Below are positions 50,252 to 59,107 of a stretch of DNA of 64,000 bases, piece by piece (position 1 is the stretch's first letter; the number at the start of each line of letters is the position of its first letter). The DNA comes from CAVTHK01 sp964552235 (GTDB taxonomy: Bacteria > Spirochaetota > Spirochaetia > SZUA-6 > CAVTHK01): NCBI GenBank assembly GCA_964552235.1, contig CAZKGO010000014.1, positions 3,791-67,790 of the forward strand. Reading direction: 5' to 3'. Under the pieces are notes generated by a model. It was not told the origin of the DNA. It did no database searches and saw nothing but the letters and a program-made list of their open reading frames with translations. A program made the position numbers and the translations under genes.

Positions 50252-51430
50252 CTACACCAGCACGAGCTGCCGCTGCACGGGACCGGTCACCTCCGCCCGG
50301 CCCTCCGGCGTGATGAACACGTTGATCTCCGAACGGGCGGCCATTCGGCCCTCGAGGTAGACGCCCGGCTCGACGGAAAAGAGCAGCCCCGGGATCAGCC
50401 TGCGGTCGTCGTGAGTCTCGAGGTTGTCGAGGTTCGCGCCGTTGCCGTGGACCGTGGCGCCGATCGAGTGGCCGGTGCGGTGCAGGAACTGCTGCCCGTA
50501 GCCGGCCTCGGTGATCACGGCGCGGCAGCGGTCGTCGACCTCCCAGCCGCGGCAGCCCTGCGGGCTCGCCAGGCGCGAGCCCAGGAACTCCACGGCCGCG
50601 TCGCGCGCCCGGCAGACCAGCTCGAAGATCGCGAGGTAGTCGGCCGGCGGCTCGCCGCCGGCAAAGCCGCACCACGTGATGTCGTGGTAGATGCTGCCCG
50701 GCTCGTCGAGGCGCGCCCACAGGTCGATCAGGATCGCGTCGCCGCGCCGGATCGTGCGCGCGTCCAGGGCGCCGGTCTCGAAGTGCGGGTCCGCGGCGTG
50801 GTCGTTGACCCCCACCATCGGCGGATGGTCGTCGCAGGTGAGGCCGCTGCCGGCGAACTCCTCGAGGATCAGCCGCTGCACCTCGTGCTCGGTGATCGGC
50901 CTGCCGGCCCGCAGCGCCGCGCCGATCGCCTCGAAGGCCGCGTCCTTGATGCGGTGGACCCGCCGGCCGGCCTCCACGTGGCTGTCGTAGCCGCGCCTGT
51001 CGATCACCGCCTCAAAGCGCTGCGCCAGGTCCATCGAGCTCACCACGTCGCAGCCAAAGCTGCGCACCAGCTCCACGGTTCCGGAGTCCACCAGGGAGAT
51101 CGTGGGGATGAGGCCGCCGGGCGAGACGTTCATGGCCACGCGCCGCAGCCCCCCGAGCGCGGCTGCCAGCGCCCCCAGCAGCTCGCGCCAGCCGCGGTAC
51201 ACGATCGAGCGGCCCGGCAGCGGGTCGAGCTTTCCCTTCTCGACGCTGCTCACGATCTTGACCGGCTCGCCGACGGCGGGCAGCAGGTAGAACCAGCGCC
51301 GGCTCGCCGACCGCACCTGGTCCAGCCCGAGCACCCGGTAGGCGACGGGGTCCCTCATGTGGAAGTCGTAGAACAGCCAGCCGTCCAGGCGCTCCTCGCG
51401 CAGCGCCGCGGCGATCGCCTTGACGTCCAT
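50252..51430 (-). CDS. M24-family metallopeptidase (Xaa-Pro aminopeptidase-like)
   Basis: The 392-residue protein starts at an ATG. All five M24 metal ligands can be placed: Asp in AILIDLWA, Asp in IYHDITW, His in HRTGHSIG, Glu in SVEPGVYLEG and Glu in RSEINVFI. The N-terminal creatinase-like domain fits prolidase or Xaa-Pro peptidase relatives. It probably cleaves dipeptides or Xaa-Pro bonds in the cytoplasm; creatinase-type activity is an alternative. It lies 31 bases downstream of proB, likely in one operon. Confidence 0.92.
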   Translation of the reverse strand: MDVKAIAAALREERLDGWLFYDFHMRDPVAYRVLGLDQVRSASRRWFYLLPAVGEPVKIVSSVEKGKLDPLPGRSIVYRGWRELLGALAAALGGLRRVAMNVSPGGLIPTISLVDSGTVELVRSFGCDVVSSMDLAQRFEAVIDRRGYDSHVEAGRRVHRIKDAAFEAIGAALRAGRPITEHEVQRLILEEFAGSGLTCDDHPPMVGVNDHAADPHFETGALDARTIRRGDAILIDLWARLDEPGSIYHDITWCGFAGGEPPADYLAIFELVCRARDAAVEFLGSRLASPQGCRGWEVDDRCRAVITEAGYGQQFLHRTGHSIGATVHGNGANLDNLETHDDRRLIPGLLFSVEPGVYLEGRMAARSEINVFITPEGRAEVTGPVQRQLVLV

Positions 51431-51461
51431 CCGCCTGCTCCCTGTCCTGCCCCCGGGCCGA

Positions 51462-52595
51462 TCACTCCCCGCCGGTCACGACCATGTTGTCCCGGTGCAC
51501 GACCTCTTCGAAGTAGCTCTCGCTTCCGAGAACCTGGGCGATCTTGTCCGATCGCAGGCCCTTGATGCGCTCGATTTCGTCGCTGGCGAAGTTGGTGAGG
51601 CCGCGGGCGAGCTCGCGGCCGGCCGAGTCGACGATCGCGACCGCGCTGCCGCGGGCGAAGCGGCCTTCGACCGCCGTGATGCCCGCGGGCAGGAGCGACT
51701 TGCCGCCCTGCACGAGGGCGCGTCCGCCGCCGGCGTCGATCACGAGCCTGCCTGCGATCCGCGGGTTGAAGGCGATCCACTTGCGCCTGCCCCGGATGCG
51801 GCGCGCGGCAGGCACAAAGTAGGTGCCGACCTCCTCGCCCGCGAAGATCGCCGCCAGGTCGGCGCTCTTGCCCCTGGCGATGATCACGGCGACGCCGCTG
51901 GCGGTCGCCACGCGGGCGGCGTGCAGCTTCGACTCCATGCCTCCGAGGGAAAAGGCGCTGCCCTTGCCCTTGGCGAGCTCGAAGAGGCGATCCTCGACCC
52001 GCTCGACGGTCGGGATGAGGGTCGCCTGCGGGTCCGTCTTCGGGTCGGCGCTGTAGAAGCCGTCGATGTCGCTCAACAGCACGAGGAGGTCGGCGTCGAT
52101 CATGTTGGCGATGTGGGCCGACAGCATGTCGTTGTCGCCAAAGGTGATCTCCCGGAACGACACCGTGTCGTTCTCGTTGACCACCGGCACCGCGCGGTGC
52201 TGCCAGAGGGTGACGATCGTGTTGCGGATGTTGAGGTAGCGCTCGCGCGACTGGATGTCCTCCAGGGTGAGGAGCACCTGGGCGGTCTCGCAGCCGGCTT
52301 CGGCGAACTTCCGCTCGTAGGCCTGCATGAGGCGGCTCTGGCCCAGCGACGCCGCCGCCTGCAGCAGGTTGATCTCCCGCGGCCGGCTCGCCAGGCCCAT
52401 GCGCCCGAGGCCCAGGGCGATGGCCCCCGATGTCACGATGAGCACTTGCCTGCCGCCGGAGAGCAGCGCCCCGGCCTGGTGCACGATCCGGCCGAGGACA
52501 GGCTCGTCCACCGTGTTGTCCCCGCGCGTGAGCACGCGGGTGCCCAGCTTGATCACGATCCTGCGGGCGTCCCTTACCGGATCCCTCGTCGCCAC
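51462..52595 (-). CDS. proB: Glutamate 5-kinase (ProB) with PUA domain
   Basis: The GTG start gives 377 residues. IVIKLGTRVLTRG, VLIVTSGAIALGLGRMGL, PVVNENDTVSF and LSDIDGFYSADP are the kinase motifs, and residues from about 285 (GGGRALVQGGKSLLPAGIT) form the RNA-binding-like PUA domain found in most bacterial enzymes. It phosphorylates L-glutamate, the first step of proline synthesis. proA is not adjacent in the window. The -10 element lies so close that the transcript may be leaderless. Confidence 0.96.
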   Translation of the reverse strand: MATRDPVRDARRIVIKLGTRVLTRGDNTVDEPVLGRIVHQAGALLSGGRQVLIVTSGAIALGLGRMGLASRPREINLLQAAASLGQSRLMQAYERKFAEAGCETAQVLLTLEDIQSRERYLNIRNTIVTLWQHRAVPVVNENDTVSFREITFGDNDMLSAHIANMIDADLLVLLSDIDGFYSADPKTDPQATLIPTVERVEDRLFELAKGKGSAFSLGGMESKLHAARVATASGVAVIIARGKSADLAAIFAGEEVGTYFVPAARRIRGRRKWIAFNPRIAGRLVIDAGGGRALVQGGKSLLPAGITAVEGRFARGSAVAIVDSAGRELARGLTNFASDEIERIKGLRSDKIAQVLGSESYFEEVVHRDNMVVTGGE

Positions 52596-52603
52596 GGCAG
52601 CGG

Positions 52604-52609
52604 AGTATA
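52604..52609 (-). promoter_or_regulatory. -10 element of proB, close to the start codon
   Basis: On the complement, TATACT lies eight bases before the GTG at 52595; the -35 region is weak. A leaderless transcript is predicted. Confidence 0.5.
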
Positions 52610-52650
52610 GCCGATCGCCGCGGCTTTGGCACGCGGTCGGCTGCGGCCCC

Positions 52651-53832
52651 TCAGCCGACGTACAGCAGCAGGCCCTTGAGGTACTCGGTCTGCGGGTGGT
52701 AGAGGTTCACCGGGTGGTCGACCGCCTGCCTGTGGCGCTGCACGATCCTGGCGGGCCTGCCGGCCTCGGAGGCGGCCTGGAACACCACCTGCTGGAACAG
52801 CCCGGCATCGACGTGGCTCGAGCAGGAAAAGGTGAGCAGCAGCCCGCCGGCGGCGATCTTCTGCATCGCGACGCGGTTGGAGTCCTTGTAGGCGCGGCAG
52901 GCCGCCACGACGTCCTTTTTGTGCTTGGCAAGGGCCGGGGGATCCAGCACGATCAGGTCGTAGCGATCCCGCGGCATGGCCCGCAGGAACTGGAAGGCGT
53001 CGGCGGCGAGAGTCGACGCAAACGCGGCAGGCAGCCCGTTGAGGGCCACGTTGGCCGCCGCGGCTGCGACGGCCGGCCGGGAGACGTCCACGAAGTCCAC
53101 GTGCGCGGCCTGCCCCTTGAGCGCAGCCACGCCGAACCCTCCGTGGTAGCAGAAGCAGTCGAGCACGTTCCTGCCCGCGGCCAGCTCCCGCACGTACGCG
53201 CGCATCGAGCGCTGGTCGAGAAAGAAGCCGGTCTTCTGCGAGCCTTCGATGGGCACCCGGAACAGCAGGTCCCCTTCGCGGATGTCGGCGTGCCCGGCCG
53301 GCTCGCCGGCGCGCCAGCCGTGGACCGGCTCGAGGCCCTCGTCCTTGCGCGAAGGCGAGTCCGAGCGCTCGTACAGCCCGGCCGGCTCGCACACCTCCAC
53401 GATCATGCGCACGATCTGGTCGCGGATGCGCTCCAGGCCCAGCGTCCCGATCTGCATGACGAAACGGTCGCCGTAGCGGTCGAGCACCAGGCCGGGGAAT
53501 CCATCGCCTTCGCCGTTGACCACGCGCCAGGCGTCGGTCGAGCCGCCGAGCAGCCGGCGCCTCATGGCGAGCGCCTCCCCCAGCCGGGCGCGAAGCGCCT
53601 CCAGCGGCGGGGTGGCGTCGAAGCTCACCATGCGGGCCACGAGCGAGCACCGGCTGTTGAAGTAGGCGTAGCCGAGGTGCTCTCCTCCGAGCGCGCGGAC
53701 CGGGGCGAGGCTGCCGTCGGCGGCCTCGGGCAGCCGGGCGATGGCGCCGGAGAAGAGCCAGTGGTGCCGCTGCCGGATCGCCTTTTCGCCGGCCGGCTTC
53801 ACGATGATCGCGTCGGAGGCAGCTCCTGCCAT
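52651..53832 (-). CDS. Class I SAM-dependent rRNA methyltransferase, RlmI/RlmK-like
   Basis: The ATG (53830-53832) gives 393 residues and overlaps the Nudix gene by 34 bases. An N-terminal PUA-type domain (KPAGEKAIRQRHHWLFSGAI) is followed by an EEHUD-like middle (GEGDGFPGLVLDRYGDRFVM) and a methyltransferase core: VLDCFCYHGGFGVAALK, YDLIVLDPPALAKHKKD and LLTFSCSSHV with the catalytic Cys. RlmI makes m5C1962 in 23S rRNA. The exact target base here is inferred from the family. Confidence 0.92.
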   Translation of the reverse strand: MAGAASDAIIVKPAGEKAIRQRHHWLFSGAIARLPEAADGSLAPVRALGGEHLGYAYFNSRCSLVARMVSFDATPPLEALRARLGEALAMRRRLLGGSTDAWRVVNGEGDGFPGLVLDRYGDRFVMQIGTLGLERIRDQIVRMIVEVCEPAGLYERSDSPSRKDEGLEPVHGWRAGEPAGHADIREGDLLFRVPIEGSQKTGFFLDQRSMRAYVRELAAGRNVLDCFCYHGGFGVAALKGQAAHVDFVDVSRPAVAAAAANVALNGLPAAFASTLAADAFQFLRAMPRDRYDLIVLDPPALAKHKKDVVAACRAYKDSNRVAMQKIAAGGLLLTFSCSSHVDAGLFQQVVFQAASEAGRPARIVQRHRQAVDHPVNLYHPQTEYLKGLLLYVG

Positions 53833-54209
53833 CGCTTTCTCAGCATCTCCAGGACCGGGCGGTCGGCCTCGAGAAAGTCCCGGCTGCCCCACTCCGCGGG
53901 GGCAGCCCACCGCAGCTCGTCGTGGGCCGAGGCAACGAGCGCTCCGCGGAACGAGCGCACGCGCAGCGCGTGCAGCTCGATGGTCCGGCCCCCGTAGCTG
54001 TGGCGCACGGCGGCGAGCTCTTCGCCGATGTCGGCCTCGATCCCGAGCTCCTCGGCGAGCTCGCGCGCGAGGCAGGAGGCCAGGCTCTCGCCGTCCTCGA
54101 CCTTGCCGCCCGGCAGCTCCCAGCGGCCGCCGAAGCGGTCGCCGGCGGCCCGGCGCGCGATCAGCAGGGCCCCGTCGCGCACGATCACGGCCGCGGTCAC
54201 CCGCACCAT
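53799..54209 (-). CDS. Nudix hydrolase, MutT-like
   Basis: The 136-residue protein starts at an ATG. Its Nudix box (GGKVEDGESLASCLARELAE followed by ELG) matches G-x5-E-x7-REUxEExGU, and the short length with WELPG fits MutT/CTP-pyrophosphohydrolase-type enzymes that clear oxidised or non-canonical nucleoside triphosphates. It overlaps the downstream rRNA methyltransferase gene by 34 bases, so the two are coupled. Confidence 0.93.
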   Translation of the reverse strand: MVRVTAAVIVRDGALLIARRAAGDRFGGRWELPGGKVEDGESLASCLARELAEELGIEADIGEELAAVRHSYGGRTIELHALRVRSFRGALVASAHDELRWAAPAEWGSRDFLEADRPVLEMLRKRWQELPPTRSS

Positions 54210-54310
54210 GGGACAGGCTCACCCGCGCGGGCGCCCCGCGTCAAGCGCCTTTCGGCCTTGCGCCGAGCGGGCCCTCCCGATACGCTGCACCGCGCAGAGA
54301 GGTGACACCC

Positions 54311-54880
54311 GTGAGCGCCACAGAAATTCTCGCCTACTGCCGACGCCTCGGCCGGCTCAAGAACACCCCGCGCTCGGGCTGGAGGCTGCGCGGCATCAGG
54401 GACTGCGAGAGCGTGGCGGACCACGCCTACCGCGTGACCCACCTCGCCATGCTGCTCGCCGACGTCCTGGCCGCCGGCGGGGTCGCCCTCGACGCGGCAA
54501 AGACGCTTCGCATGGCCCAGCTCCACGAGATCGGCGAGTCGATCGTCGGCGATATCCCGCAGTCGGCCGACTCGCCGCTCTCCGCCGACCTGAAGCGCCA
54601 GGCGGAGTCCGCCGCGGTCGAGCGGCTCACAGCGCCGCTGGGCCGCGTCGGCGAGGAGTACCGCAGGCTCTGGGAAGAGTTCGAGGCCGCAGTGACGGTG
54701 GAGGCGCGCCTGGTACGCGCCGCCGACAAGCTGGAGATGCTCATCCAGGCCCGCGAGTACGAGCAGGTCGGCTTCCGCTGCCTGGAGGAGTTCTGGGCCC
54801 ACGCGGCCAACCGCAGGCACTTCGACGACTTTCCCCTGGTGGCCGAGATCCTCTCGCTCCTCGAGGGCGAGCGCTCCTAA
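54311..54880 (+). CDS. HD-domain 5'-deoxynucleotidase-like protein (YfbR/HDDC2 type)
   Basis: The GTG start follows AGAGGTG and gives 189 residues. RDCESVADHAYRVTHLAML (first His), RMAQLHEIGESIVGDIP (His-Glu/Asp pair) and VRAADKLEMLIQAREYEQVG (final Asp) are the HDDC2/YfbR layout. These enzymes dephosphorylate deoxynucleoside 5'-monophosphates. The stop overlaps the convergent MFS gene's stop by four bases. Confidence 0.9.
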   Translation: MSATEILAYCRRLGRLKNTPRSGWRLRGIRDCESVADHAYRVTHLAMLLADVLAAGGVALDAAKTLRMAQLHEIGESIVGDIPQSADSPLSADLKRQAESAAVERLTAPLGRVGEEYRRLWEEFEAAVTVEARLVRAADKLEMLIQAREYEQVGFRCLEEFWAHAANRRHFDDFPLVAEILSLLEGERS

Positions 54881-56295
54881 CCCGGACCGTCGGCTCGCGC
54901 CGCGGGCTGCGCCGGTTTCTCACGGAGGACCAGCGCGAAGCCCACCGCCGGGATTCCCGCCGCCGAGACTGCAAGCAGGGCCGCCTGGTAGGCCTGGGCG
55001 GCACCGGCTGCGCCTCCGGCCCGCAGACCGGCCTCCAGCAGCACGCCCGATACGGCGGGACCCAGGAGCGAGCCGCCGTAGCGAAGCACGCTGTAGAGCC
55101 CGGCGGCCGCGCCGGACTTGCTGCCGGGCACCGCTCCCATAGCCGCGCGGTGCACCGGCGCGAGGTAGACTCCCGCCGCAAGGCCGTGCACGACCAGCGC
55201 TGCCAGGACGACGCCGAGCGGCCGGGGAGCGCCGGGCAGGCCGAGAAAGGCCAGCACCAGCGCCTGCACGAGCGCGCCGCCGGCTGCGAGGGCCCGCGTG
55301 GCGCCCCGGTCGGCCCAGACGCCGCCGAGGCGCATCGTGCCCAGCAGGAACACGTAGTGCCCCGTGAGGATCAGCCCGACGGTCGAAGCGGCGAGACCGT
55401 AGACCTCCGTGAGGGTGAGCGGCATCAGGATGCCGAAGCCGCCGAACAGGAACATGCGCGCGCCCGAGCACAGCGAGGCCGGCGTGAAGTTCGGGGTGCG
55501 GAGGATGCGCAGGTCCACCAGCGGGTTGTCGATCCGCCTCTCGCGCGCCACGAACAGCGCCAGGCCGGCGGCCGCGCCGAGACCCAGACGCCAGTCGCGC
55601 AGCGGCATGACCCCGGTGAGCGGGCGGCTGGAGACGTAGAAGAGGAACAGGGTGAGGGTCGCGGCGAACAGCGCCAGGCCCGGCCAGTCGACCGCTCCGC
55701 GGCGGGCCGGCTCCGGCGGCATCGCGCGCGCGATCACGACCAGCCCGAAGACAGCGCCGAGGGCCATCGGCAGGAACGTCGCCCTCCAGCCGAGTGAGTC
55801 GATCAGCAGGCCGCCGATGAACGGGCCCACCATCGCCGCGACCGTGCCCCACGAGTTCCAGCGTCCGAGCGCCGCGCCGCGCTCGTGGGCGGCAAAGCGG
55901 TCGGTGATGGCCGCGATGCACAGCGCGTGGATGCCCGAGTTGCCCGCCCCCTGCACGACCCGGCCCGCGAAGAGCATCGGCAGCCCGGGGGCGAGCACCA
56001 GCATGAGCGTGCCGACAAAGAACACGCCCAGGCCCGCGACAAAGAGGCGGCGCTTGCCGACGAGGTCGGCGAGCCTGCCGTAGAGCGGGATGAGGATCAG
56101 GTAGGCGAGCTCGTAGGCCGTGTCGAGCCAGGCGGTCAGGTCCGCGGCGATGGCGAAGCGCGCGCGGATCGTCGGCAGGGCCACGCGCATCATCGAGCCG
56201 CTGGCGATCGACACCATGAACACGATGGCCAGCGCCGTCACCAGGCGCGAGCGCTCGCGGTCGGTCTCGAGGGCGGCGCCCCCGGGACCGGTCAC
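54877..56295 (-). CDS. MFS transporter, DHA-type efflux-like
   Basis: The GTG start overlaps the stop of the preceding gene as GTGA. The 472-residue protein shows MFS features: DTAYELAYLILIPLYGRLADLVGKRR is the cytoplasmic loop 2-3 motif (given by positions near residues 60-85), FAGRVVQGAGNSGIHALCIA, and about 12-14 membrane helices. Drug or metabolite export is the usual role of the group; the substrate is unknown. It is co-transcribed with the upstream phosphatase-fold lipoprotein. Confidence 0.92.
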   Translation of the reverse strand: MTGPGGAALETDRERSRLVTALAIVFMVSIASGSMMRVALPTIRARFAIAADLTAWLDTAYELAYLILIPLYGRLADLVGKRRLFVAGLGVFFVGTLMLVLAPGLPMLFAGRVVQGAGNSGIHALCIAAITDRFAAHERGAALGRWNSWGTVAAMVGPFIGGLLIDSLGWRATFLPMALGAVFGLVVIARAMPPEPARRGAVDWPGLALFAATLTLFLFYVSSRPLTGVMPLRDWRLGLGAAAGLALFVARERRIDNPLVDLRILRTPNFTPASLCSGARMFLFGGFGILMPLTLTEVYGLAASTVGLILTGHYVFLLGTMRLGGVWADRGATRALAAGGALVQALVLAFLGLPGAPRPLGVVLAALVVHGLAAGVYLAPVHRAAMGAVPGSKSGAAAGLYSVLRYGGSLLGPAVSGVLLEAGLRAGGAAGAAQAYQAALLAVSAAGIPAVGFALVLREKPAQPAARADGPG

Positions 56296-57143
56296 CGAGG
56301 CGCCTCCAGCGTGGCGACCACCGGGTAGTGGTCGCCCGGGGTGCGCAGCAGAGTGCGCGCCTCGACCACCGTGACGGCCGGCGACACGAAGATGTAGTCG
56401 ACCCGAGGCCGCAGCGGGAACCGCACGCGCCTGTATGTGCCCCGCAGGGGGCGGCCCGTGGCCGCGGCCGCGTCCACGAATCGCTCGCATACCAGGTGGA
56501 CGGCCCAGGACGACGGCACGGTGTTGAAGTCGCCCGCGATCACCACCGGCTCGTCTTTGCCGGGCGCGACGGTCCCCTCCAGCCAGGCCAGCAGCTCGGC
56601 GGCAGCCGCGCTGCGCGCCGTCCCGGTAAAGGCCTCCCTGAGCACCGTCGCGACGATCCGTGCGAGGCCCATGTCCACGCGGCCCCGCTCATCGCGCCGC
56701 TTGGCGATCGGGTCGAGGTGCACGTTGACCAGCGTGACGGCGCCTCCTGCGGCTGCCGCCCGCACGAGCAGGGCGCCGCGGCCGAGCGGCGACGAGGGGG
56801 CCGCAAAGGCGAGCGGCTCCTCCAGGCTCGCGCGCGCGAGCACGGCCAGGCCCAGCGGCCCGCTGTAGGCCAGGTGATACGAACCGCCGCCGGCCGAGCG
56901 GATGCCGTCGAGCAGCTCGCCGGCGCGCTCCGCCGTGAGCACCTCCTGCAGCAGGTACACGTCCCGCCAGCCGTCGGCGGCGAGCACCTCGACCACCGCG
57001 GCGGCCGCGGGCATCCTGCCGGCCGCGTCGCCGACGTTCCAGCTCATCACCCGCAGGCGAGGCGCCGGGGGCGACACTGCGGCGGTGAGGCACGAGGCGA
57101 GGGCAAGCGCGGCGGCGAGGGCGAGGGCGGCGAGCCGGTTCAC
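56292..57143 (-). CDS. Endonuclease/exonuclease/phosphatase-fold lipoprotein
   Basis: The GTG (57141-57143) gives 283 residues. A signal peptide ends in LALASC, a lipobox, so it is probably lipid-anchored. RVMSWNVGDAAGRM, VYLLQEVLTAERAGELL, VTLVNVHLDPIAKRRDE, VIAGDFNTVPSSW and GDHYPVVATL carry the EEP catalytic set (Asn, Glu, Asp/Asn, His). It could cleave nucleic acids or phosphodiesters, including sphingomyelin-type lipids, outside the cytoplasm. An export position argues against DNA repair. Confidence 0.88.
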   Translation of the reverse strand: MNRLAALALAAALALASCLTAAVSPPAPRLRVMSWNVGDAAGRMPAAAAVVEVLAADGWRDVYLLQEVLTAERAGELLDGIRSAGGGSYHLAYSGPLGLAVLARASLEEPLAFAAPSSPLGRGALLVRAAAAGGAVTLVNVHLDPIAKRRDERGRVDMGLARIVATVLREAFTGTARSAAAAELLAWLEGTVAPGKDEPVVIAGDFNTVPSSWAVHLVCERFVDAAAATGRPLRGTYRRVRFPLRPRVDYIFVSPAVTVVEARTLLRTPGDHYPVVATLEAPR

Positions 57144-57220
57144 GGTCCCAGAGTGGGCGCAGGCGGCCGGGGCTGTCAACGACGCGCGGGCTGCGCTAAA
57201 GTAGCCGGCGGGGAGGCCGA

Positions 57221-57691
57221 GTGACGTCCCGCACCGCAGGCGGCGCCATCCGCAGGTTCCGGCTCTCGGACGCCGAGGCCGTGAGCGCCGTCATCTGCAA
57301 CACGCTGCTGATCTCCAACAGCTCGGACTACGAGCTGGAGGTCGTGCGCAACCTCTGCCGCGGCTTCACCCCGCAGGCCCTGCGCTCGATGTCCCACAGG
57401 CGTCAGATCTGGGTCTACGAGGAAGAGGGCCGCATCAGCGCCACCATCGCCCTCGAGGACGACACCATCAGCGGCTTCTTCGTCGCCCCCGATCGCCAGG
57501 GGCACGGAATCGGCAGGCAGCTGCTGGAGTTCATGGAGGGCAAGGCGAGGCAGAAGGGCCTGCGGGCGCTGCGCCTCTCGGCGAGCCTCACGGCCGTCGG
57601 CTTCTACGAGCGGCTCGGCTACGAGCCCTTCGGCGAGCAGAGCGGCGACGAGTACTACGGCCGCGTCGTGCCCATGAGAAAGGCGCTCTGA
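57221..57691 (+). CDS. GNAT-family N-acetyltransferase
   Basis: The GTG start gives 156 residues. ISGFFVAPDRQGHGIGRQLL is the acetyl-CoA binding motif A (R/Q-x-x-G-x-G), and SLTAVGFYERLGYEPFG is motif B. The substrate is unknown. Its stop lies two bases before the ATG of the small gene at 57693, which suggests one transcript. Confidence 0.93.
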   Translation: MTSRTAGGAIRRFRLSDAEAVSAVICNTLLISNSSDYELEVVRNLCRGFTPQALRSMSHRRQIWVYEEEGRISATIALEDDTISGFFVAPDRQGHGIGRQLLEFMEGKARQKGLRALRLSASLTAVGFYERLGYEPFGEQSGDEYYGRVVPMRKAL

Positions 57692-57692
57692 G

Positions 57693-57956
57693 ATGAAGAC
57701 GAAGGCTGCGCTCGCGATCGCCGCGCTCGTCGCTGCCGCCGCCATCGGCGTCGCGCTGGCGCGTCTGCTGGGCGGCGTGCGGGCCGAGGCGCCGCAGCCT
57801 GCGCCGCCCCGCTACCACGAGTCGCCGATCCTCAAGGAGCGCGTCGAGCGCGGCGAGCTGCCCCCCGTCGAGCAGCGGCTGCCCGAGAAGCCGCTGGTGG
57901 TCCCGCCCGCCGAAGGGATCGGCCGCTACGACAGCGATCCAGTCCGCCGCCCGTAG
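57693..57956 (+). CDS. 87-residue exported protein resembling the N-terminus of a family-5 solute-binding protein
   Basis: After a signal-like hydrophobic N-terminus (LAIAALVAAAAIGVALARLL) come RVERGELPPVEQRLPEKP and LVVPPAEGIGRY. The first 18 residues match LVQEGKLPPLEQRLPKEP of the binding protein at 36219 in 11 positions, and the order KPLVV...IGRY mirrors that protein's lead into YGGTLR. It stops there, so it is either a truncated binding-protein gene or a stand-alone use of this lead segment. It is coupled to the GNAT gene. Confidence 0.7.
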   Translation: MKTKAALAIAALVAAAAIGVALARLLGGVRAEAPQPAPPRYHESPILKERVERGELPPVEQRLPEKPLVVPPAEGIGRYDSDPVRRP

Positions 57957-57965
57957 CCTTCTTCC

Positions 57966-59096
57966 TTATTCCAGCTTCTTGCCGAAGATGCGCCAGGTCT
58001 TGTACGGCCTGACCGGCAGATACTTGAGGGTGTCGTTCATCGGGTCGTTGTTCTCCACGATGAGCGACATCTCGCACTCACGGAAGCCCATCCGGTAGAT
58101 GGCTTCGGCCACCGACATGTACAGCGCGATCTCGATGCCGCGGCCGCGGTACTCCCGCAGGACCCCCATGGCCAGCTGGCGCGCCCGGTCGGTCCGCTTG
58201 ATGCCCGTGAGCAGCTTGATGAAGCCCAAGGGGAAGAGCCTGCCGTTGAGCCTCTTGACCGCCACGTTGGCGTCGTAGAGGGTCAGCGACATGCCGATCG
58301 GCTTGCCTTCCTTTTCCACGATCAGCGACGCCTCGGGGATCACCATGATCTTGAGAGCCTCCACAAGCCGCTCGAACTCCGCGCGCGTGAACGGCACGTG
58401 GCCCCAGTTGGCGTCCCAAGCCGTGTTGAAGATCTCGAGCACGATCTCGGCTTCGCGCCTGAGCTTCGACAGGTCGACGTTGCGGAAGGTGATGCCCGAT
58501 CGCGACATCACCCGCTTCTTGAGGGCGTGCAGCTTGGGGTCGAGGCCCTCGTAGCCCTCCTTGACCAGGCCCCACCAGGCGAGCCAGTCGACGCTCTTGG
58601 TGTAGCCCGCCGCCTCGATGAGATCCTTGTAGTAGGGAGGGTTGTGGACGCACATCACGTAGGGGTCGGTGTCGAAGCCGTCGACCAGCGTGCCGACTTC
58701 GTCGTAGATGCCGAAGCTCAGGGGCCCTTCGCTGTGCCTCTTGCCCTTTTCGCGCAGGTAGCCCTCGGCGGCCGCAAAGAGAGCGCGGGCCACGTCGGGG
58801 TCGTTCTCGCACTCGAAGAAGCCGAAAAAACCCTTGCCGTCGTGGAAGCGCTTCTCGTGCAGCGGGTTGACGTGGCCGCTGATGCGGCCCACGGGCACCC
58901 CGTCGCGCCAGGCCATGAACAGCCTGGCCTCGCCGTGCTTGTAGAAGACGCCCCGCTTCGGGTCGAGGAACTGCTTCTGGTCCGCGATCAGAGGCGGCAC
59001 CCAGTGCGGGTCGCCGTCGTACAGCCGCCACGGCATCTTGATAAACTGCAGGCGCTCGCGCGCCGTCCTGACCTCACGAATTTCCACCGCTGACAT
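57966..59096 (-). CDS. GNAT-like uncharacterised acyltransferase
   Basis: The ATG (59094-59096) follows GAGGGGGG and gives 376 residues. The sequence is charged and soluble. LFMAWRDGVPVGRISGHVN near the N-terminus, FFGFFECENDPDVARALFAA and VLREYRGRGIEIALY near the C-terminus resemble paired GNAT folds. Homologues are usually annotated only as N-acetyltransferase or hypothetical. It overlaps nothing but lies 11 bases downstream of the DUF4038 gene and probably shares its transcript. Confidence 0.75.
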   Translation of the reverse strand: MSAVEIREVRTARERLQFIKMPWRLYDGDPHWVPPLIADQKQFLDPKRGVFYKHGEARLFMAWRDGVPVGRISGHVNPLHEKRFHDGKGFFGFFECENDPDVARALFAAAEGYLREKGKRHSEGPLSFGIYDEVGTLVDGFDTDPYVMCVHNPPYYKDLIEAAGYTKSVDWLAWWGLVKEGYEGLDPKLHALKKRVMSRSGITFRNVDLSKLRREAEIVLEIFNTAWDANWGHVPFTRAEFERLVEALKIMVIPEASLIVEKEGKPIGMSLTLYDANVAVKRLNGRLFPLGFIKLLTGIKRTDRARQLAMGVLREYRGRGIEIALYMSVAEAIYRMGFRECEMSLIVENNDPMNDTLKYLPVRPYKTWRIFGKKLE

Positions 59097-59107
59097 TCTC
59101 GCCCCCC

